From JADCCX01 sp051649305 (GTDB taxonomy: Bacteria > Pseudomonadota > Alphaproteobacteria > Rhizobiales > Beijerinckiaceae): 64,000 nt of DNA. Position numbers and translations under genes: made by a program. The stretch is taken from NCBI GenBank assembly GCA_051649305.1, contig JBOFGV010000073.1:62001-126000 (forward strand). Reading direction: 5' to 3'. Below, piece by piece: positions 59,932 to 64,000 of this stretch. How positions within the stretch are numbered: position 1 is the stretch's first letter; every line of letters begins with the position of its first letter. The notes under the pieces were generated by a model. That model saw only the letters and a list, made by a program, of their open reading frames with translations. It was not told the origin of the DNA and searched no databases.

Positions 59932-60347
59932 CCAACAGTGCCTTCGTAGGCAGCGCGCGCCAGATCGGTTTCATGCAGGGTCACGCGGATCTTGGCGAGG
60001 CCCTTGCCATCGTCACCCAATGCGCCGGACTTGGCTGCTGCAACCATGGCATCGAAGATGTGCTTGCACAGAAACTCTGTCGTGGTGAGGATTCCCTTGA
60101 AGGCGGGAATGGTATCCAGATCCTTGTATGCCAGTGGCTTCAGGGTCTTGTTCAGCACCTCAAGCGCCGCGCCGATATCCACGACAACATTCTGCTTCGT
60201 CATTGTCTCGCGGAAGAAAGCGACATCCACAACGAACGTTGCCCCGTGCTTGGCCTGCGCCGGGCCAAAGAACGGATCAGGCAGGGAATGCGCGATCATG
60301 ATGCGGTCACGGACTTCGACGGAAAACATGGGCTGCTTCAACTCCAT
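59928..60347 (-). CDS. 6-pyruvoyl-tetrahydropterin-synthase-fold protein with lost catalytic residues
   Basis: 139 residues of the QueD/PTPS fold. The family has three zinc histidines (H, then HxH), a catalytic Cys just before HxH, and an Asp-His pair. Here His20 (MIAHSL) and His34 (AKHGATF) remain, Ala36 replaces the third ligand, no Cys lies between 20 and 36, and LAYKDLD (72-78) replaces the usual LDHxxLN. Asp57 in VVVDIGAAL and Glu126 in LHETD, which holds pterin in the family, are present. So it may bind a pterin without the normal chemistry. First gene of an operon with a glycosyltransferase (four-base overlap) and a methyltransferase. An internal ATG at 60329 is an alternative start. 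Confidence 0.75.
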   Translation of the reverse strand: MELKQPMFSVEVRDRIMIAHSLPDPFFGPAQAKHGATFVVDVAFFRETMTKQNVVVDIGAALEVLNKTLKPLAYKDLDTIPAFKGILTTTEFLCKHIFDAMVAAAKSGALGDDGKGLAKIRVTLHETDLARAAYEGTVG

Positions 60348-60398
60348 TGATCAGACGGTTGCTTTGGCAGTTTCCAGATGAACACGCAATGACGATGG

Positions 60399-60532
60399 TT
60401 ACCCTCCTCGTTTACGGGGAGGGTGGACCGGTGCGCAGCGACGGGCCGGGTGGGGCCGCGATGTCAGCAGGAAGCACTGAGGCCCCACCCCCAGCCCCTC
60501 CCCGTATATGAGGAGAGGAGAAGAGAGGGTCT
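60399..60532. repeat. Intergenic mosaic palindromic repeat (RIME-like), copy 2
   Basis: Begins CCCTCCTCGTTTACGGGG and ends with CTCCCCGTATATGAGGAG, with GGTGGGGCC and GGCCCCACCC facing each other in between. Same layout as 1097-1215. It fills the gap between hslU and the PTPS-like gene, immediately after hslU. Confidence 0.6.
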
Positions 60533-60543
60533 CAGCCCATTTC

Positions 60544-61851
60544 TTACAAAATGAACCGGCTGAGATCGACATTCTTGGCGAGTTCACCCACGTATTTACG
60601 CACATAGTCGCCATCAACGGTGACGGTCTCGCCTGTGCGGTCAGGTGCTGTGAAGCTGATCTCATCGAGAATGCGTTCCATCACGGTTTGCAACCGGCGT
60701 GCACCAATGTTCTCGACGCTGCTGTTGACCTCGACAGCCACTTTGGCAACGGCCTCAATGGCATCGTCCGAGAAACTGAGCTTGACGCCCTCTGTGCCCA
60801 TCAGGGCCACATACTGCTTGCTGAGCGCAGCCTCTGTCTCGGTCAGGATGCGGCGGAAATCTTCTTCGTTCAGCGGCTGCAGTTCCACACGGATCGGCAG
60901 GCGGCCCTGCAATTCTGGCAACAGGTCTGACGGTCTGGCGATGTGAAATGCGCCTGATGCAATGAACAGGATGTGGTCTGTCTTCACCACGCCGTGCTTG
61001 GTGGAAACATTGGTGCCTTCAATCAGCGGCAATAGATCGCGCTGCACACCTTCGCGCGATACTTCCCCGCCACCGCTGCGGCCTTCACGCACGCAGATCT
61101 TGTCGATCTCATCAAGGAAGACGATGCCGTTGTCTTCCACCTGACGGATGGCTTCCTTGATCACGGCATCCTGATCCAGCAGTTTGTCGCTTTCCTCGGC
61201 CACCAATGGCTCATGCGCCTCTTTCACCGTGGTTTTGCGCGGCTTGGTGCGCCCGCCCATCTTGCCGAAGATATCGCCGATGGAGATGGCCCCCATCTGC
61301 GCGCCGGGCATGCCGGGAAGCTCGAGCATGGGCATGCCACCACCGCCCTGCTGCATCTCGATCTCGATTTCCTTGTCATCAAGTTCGCCCAACCGCAACT
61401 TGCGGCGAAAGCTGTCACGCGTCGCTTCGCTGGCGTTGGCACCCACAATGACATCCAGCACACGGTCTTCGGCCGCAATTTCGGCGCGCGCCGTCACTTC
61501 CTTGCGTTTTGCCTCTTTCACCTGGGCAATGCCGATATCGAGAAGATCACGGACGATCTGTTCAACGTCGCGCCCGACATAACCGACTTCAGTGAATTTG
61601 GTGGCCTCCACTTTCAGGAACGGCGCGTTGGCGAGCTTGGCCAAACGGCGGGAAATCTCTGTCTTGCCGCAGCCGGTCGGTCCAATCATCAGGATGTTCT
61701 TGGGCATCACCTCGTCCCGCATGGTGCCTGTGAGCTGCTGACGCCGCCAGCGGTTGCGCAATGCAATAGCGACAGCGCGCTTCGCATCTTTCTGGCCAAC
61801 GATGTAGCGGTCAAGCTCGGAAACGATTTCGCGCGGAGAAAAGGTGGTCAT
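60544..61851 (-). CDS. hslU: HslU, ATPase subunit of the HslUV protease
   Basis: 435 residues. Walker A is GPTGCGKTEISRRLAKL, followed by the VGYVGRDVEQIVRDL pore loop, the insertion (I) domain at about 110-240, and Walker B NGIVFLDEIDKI. The C-terminus ends SRFIL, the tail that docks into HslV. An HslV gene usually lies next to hslU, but here none lies in the adjacent 1.5 kb on either side. The ATG at 61851 has GGAA seven bases upstream. Confidence 0.97.
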   Translation of the reverse strand: MTTFSPREIVSELDRYIVGQKDAKRAVAIALRNRWRRQQLTGTMRDEVMPKNILMIGPTGCGKTEISRRLAKLANAPFLKVEATKFTEVGYVGRDVEQIVRDLLDIGIAQVKEAKRKEVTARAEIAAEDRVLDVIVGANASEATRDSFRRKLRLGELDDKEIEIEMQQGGGGMPMLELPGMPGAQMGAISIGDIFGKMGGRTKPRKTTVKEAHEPLVAEESDKLLDQDAVIKEAIRQVEDNGIVFLDEIDKICVREGRSGGGEVSREGVQRDLLPLIEGTNVSTKHGVVKTDHILFIASGAFHIARPSDLLPELQGRLPIRVELQPLNEEDFRRILTETEAALSKQYVALMGTEGVKLSFSDDAIEAVAKVAVEVNSSVENIGARRLQTVMERILDEISFTAPDRTGETVTVDGDYVRKYVGELAKNVDLSRFIL

Positions 61852-62176
61852 TGGGATATTCCGGTCAGGCTGGCATTGTTCGAATGCCGGAAGGTAAGGC
61901 CAAGGCCGCCAGAAAACCAGTGGTACACTCGATTTTCCGCAATCGACATAGCGGTTTGTATACCTTGGGGTCTGGGTGAGCCCAATACCTTGGGCATTAT
62001 CTGTACACTTTCACTAAACATTAAATGAAAAGGTCCATTTCTTTAGGTCAGCCAGCAAGAGCAAAGTCAGTAAAAGTCGATTGTAATGCAATCGGGTATT
62101 TCCTGGCGAAAAGCGGGGTCAATCGCAAAGCTGAAACCAAACCTGTCACTTCTGCGGATTTCGGGGGCGAAACCGC
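61852..62176. other. 325-base intergenic region, divergent promoters
   Basis: Between hslU and the chemoreceptor gene. A ten-base direct repeat ATACCTTGGG lies at 61960-61969 and 61985-61994, 25 bases apart, with TGGG-TGAG-CCCA between. A dyad CGATTG-TAATG-CAATCG is at 62078-62094. I see no gene. Function of the repeats is unknown. Confidence 0.5.
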
Positions 62177-64000
62177 ATGTCACTGTCCAAAACGTCCATT
62201 GATGGGCGTGTTATCGGCCAACGCCGTTTCGGCCTTGACCGCATCAGCCATCGCATTGCGCTTCTTGGTGCTGTCGGTCTCGTTGGGCTTCTGGTTGTTG
62301 CCCTCACCTATGTGAACGGAGAGCGCCGCTTCGCTGCTGTCAAAGAGCAGTATGCCTATGCCGAATTGCTGGACGACCAGAAAAACAAGGTGGCTTTTTC
62401 CGTCCTGATGATGCGCCGCCTTGAGAAGGATTTTCTCCAGAACAAAGATGAAAAATTTTCTACCCGCCACGATGAGATGGCCGTGCAAACGCGCCAGACT
62501 CTGGCCGCTATTGGCGAGTCTTCCACCAAGCGCTCGCTTTCCAGTATTTCGGACACTGTCAAGCCGGCGGAAGATGCGCTGTCACGATACCTCAGACAGT
62601 TCAACATTGCGCGCGCTCACCAGATCAAGCTTGGCCTGAAAGAGACATTGGGCCTTGAAGGCGAGTTGCGCAAGGCAGTGCACGAGGTGGAAACACCGTT
62701 GTTCAAATTCGACCAGCCCCATCTTTCCGTGCTGATGCTGATGATGCGGCGGCATGAGAAAGACTTCATGCTGCGCCGTGAATCGCAGTATCTCGACAGA
62801 CTGGATGCGCGGGTCAAGGAATTTGGCCCTGCTGTTGAAGGCACTGCTATTCCAGACTCCTCCAAGGAAACCATACGCAACAATCTCGTGGTCTACCAGA
62901 ATGCCGTGAAAGCCTGGGCATCCACAGCGATCGACCTCAGTCTTGCCATGGACAGTGGTGACGCGGCCTATGGCATTTTCGAGCCTTTGCTGAACGATGT
63001 CGACAAGGCGATTGAAGCCTTCAGGGCAGAGACGGACAAAGCTTTGGTCGCGGAACAGCAGGCCATTGCCACCATGATCTGGACTGTGTTCGGCCTTTGC
63101 TTTGTCATCGTTACCATTCTTGTCCTGATCATCGGGAGCTCGATCAGCAAACCGATCAACGCGATGACCAGCGCTATCCAGAGCATGGGCAACGGCGAAC
63201 TGGACGTCAGATTGCCTTCCACCGGCGAGGCGAATGAGCTTGGCCAGATGGCTGACGCCATCGATAGCTTCAAGACAAAGCTTGTTGCGCGGGCGGTTGA
63301 AGAGACGCAGCGCGATGTCGCCCGCAACCTTGAGCAGGCTGCCCAGCGCAAGGCGGATGCCAACCGTCTGGCTGACACCTTTGAAAACTCGGTGGGGCAG
63401 ATTGTTGCGCAGGTATCAGCGCTTTCCGGCCTGATTTCAGCGGCCTCCATACAATTGACCGGCAGCGCCGAAGTCACGCAAACCGCCTCGGAGCAGGTGG
63501 TTTCGGCTTCCGAAGAAGCCTCGGCCAATGCGCTGTCTGTCGCCAACGCGTCGGAAGAAATGTCCGTCGCGATTAATGACATCAACATGCAGATCATCGA
63601 CACCAACACATTGGCAGCAGAGGCCAGCGAGGTTGCTCATCATGCCGAAGGCGTTGGCAGCGATCTGGTCCGCGCTTCGGCGCAGATTTCAGAAGCTGTC
63701 GAGCTGATCCGCAAGATTGCCGCACAAACCAATCTTCTGGCCCTCAACGCCACAATTGAAGCGGCCCGCGCCGGCGATGCCGGGCGTGGTTTCGCGGTTG
63801 TCGCCAGCGAGGTGAAAATGCTCGCAAACCAGACCGCAGCCGCCACAGACACAATCAGCAATTACATTGCCGATGTCCGCAAGGCCGCTGATAGTTCCGT
63901 CTCCAGCATCGATCAGGTGAGCACGAAAGTGACGCGCCTGTCCGAGGTGTCGATGGCCATTGCCTCGGCGGTTTCGCAGCAGAGCGCTGTCACCCTCACC
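62177..64000 (+). CDS. Methyl-accepting chemotaxis protein with HBM sensor domain (cut by window edge)
   Basis: 608 residues up to the edge. A cytoplasmic N-terminus (MSLSKTSIDGRVIGQRR) is followed by a first membrane span (IALLGAVGLVGLLVVAL). The periplasmic part is a helical bimodular (HBM) domain: MMRRLEKDFLQ and MMRRHEKDFML mark its two modules about 115 residues apart. A second span near residue 300 is followed by the HAMP domain (ISKPINAMTSAIQSMGNGEL). The signalling domain has the hairpin tip IAAQTNLLALNATIEAARAG. HBM receptors known elsewhere sense organic acids. The gene continues past 64000. Confidence 0.9.
   Translation, partial: MSLSKTSIDGRVIGQRRFGLDRISHRIALLGAVGLVGLLVVALTYVNGERRFAAVKEQYAYAELLDDQKNKVAFSVLMMRRLEKDFLQNKDEKFSTRHDEMAVQTRQTLAAIGESSTKRSLSSISDTVKPAEDALSRYLRQFNIARAHQIKLGLKETLGLEGELRKAVHEVETPLFKFDQPHLSVLMLMMRRHEKDFMLRRESQYLDRLDARVKEFGPAVEGTAIPDSSKETIRNNLVVYQNAVKAWASTAIDLSLAMDSGDAAYGIFEPLLNDVDKAIEAFRAETDKALVAEQQAIATMIWTVFGLCFVIVTILVLIIGSSISKPINAMTSAIQSMGNGELDVRLPSTGEANELGQMADAIDSFKTKLVARAVEETQRDVARNLEQAAQRKADANRLADTFENSVGQIVAQVSALSGLISAASIQLTGSAEVTQTASEQVVSASEEASANALSVANASEEMSVAINDINMQIIDTNTLAAEASEVAHHAEGVGSDLVRASAQISEAVELIRKIAAQTNLLALNATIEAARAGDAGRGFAVVASEVKMLANQTAAATDTISNYIADVRKAADSSVSSIDQVSTKVTRLSEVSMAIASAVSQQSAVTLT

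Noticed and set aside
61213..62028. Plus-strand frame of 271 codons over hslU and its promoter
   Set aside because: Antisense to hslU; sequence has no family features.

Overview
The window looks like chromosomal DNA of an alphaproteobacterium of the order Hyphomicrobiales (rhizobia and relatives). Coding DNA is GC-rich by eye. Diagnostic pairings include sdhE next to mfd, phbA-phbB divergent from phaR, rppH next to a YibQ-type polysaccharide deacetylase, a MoxR/DUF58/DUF4159 cluster and a Suv3-like RNA helicase. Rhizobial mosaic palindromes (RIME-like) sit between genes. I saw no tRNA, rRNA, CRISPR array, prophage or transposase; the genus cannot be named from this sequence.

Layout. 1-7 kb: 5' part of mfd, sdhE, a Na/Pi cotransporter, the polyhydroxybutyrate genes phbB and phbA with divergent phaR, and a cold-shock gene. 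7-14 kb: Suv3-like helicase, an orphan peptide-type binding protein, a SleB-type wall hydrolase and an HMCES/YedK protein. 14-19 kb: three surface-polysaccharide-type genes (asparagine synthase, glycosyltransferase, nucleotide-sugar epimerase). 19-26 kb: a tight five-gene MoxR operon with VWA-like membrane proteins. 26-34 kb: a ClpP-fold secreted protein, clpB, DUF2293, an enolase-superfamily enzyme divergent from a TctC-type binding protein, and a TPR-retropepsin. 34-39 kb: SDR, TPP enzyme, quinone-oxidoreductase-like enzyme and MFS transporter in one direction. 39-45 kb: a run of small metabolic genes ending in mccB, whose 3' end is followed by a toxin-antitoxin pair. 45-53 kb: moeB, a TauE-type permease, and a CUT1-like sugar ABC operon with its GntR regulator. 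53-62 kb: an AT-rich orphan gene, a TPR protein, rppH, yibQ, cytochrome b561, a methyltransferase/glycosyltransferase/degenerate-PTPS operon and hslU. The right edge cuts an HBM-type chemoreceptor.

The strongest unusual signals are: (1) a RelE/HigB-like toxin plus XRE antitoxin bracketed by a 29-bp direct repeat (28/29 identical) made from the last codons of mccB, as if a small cassette had been inserted at the gene's 3' end; (2) an overlapping operon of a 6-carboxytetrahydropterin-synthase-fold protein lacking the family's catalytic residues, a GT4 glycosyltransferase and a methyltransferase; (3) a Tat-targeted mini-protein whose predicted mature part is about 28 residues, with 11 basic residues and 5 tryptophans; (4) two TTGC-N3-GCAA dyads exactly 22 bp apart in the phbA/phaR promoter region; (5) a DnaQ-fold protein with its nuclease residues replaced; (6) a roughly 25-codon ClpA/ClpB-like remnant between genes; (7) a very AT-rich orphan gene; and (8) an unlisted 51-codon TTG-start membrane ORF between phbA and phbB. 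All functional statements come from reading the sequence and from recall of families; no searches were run.
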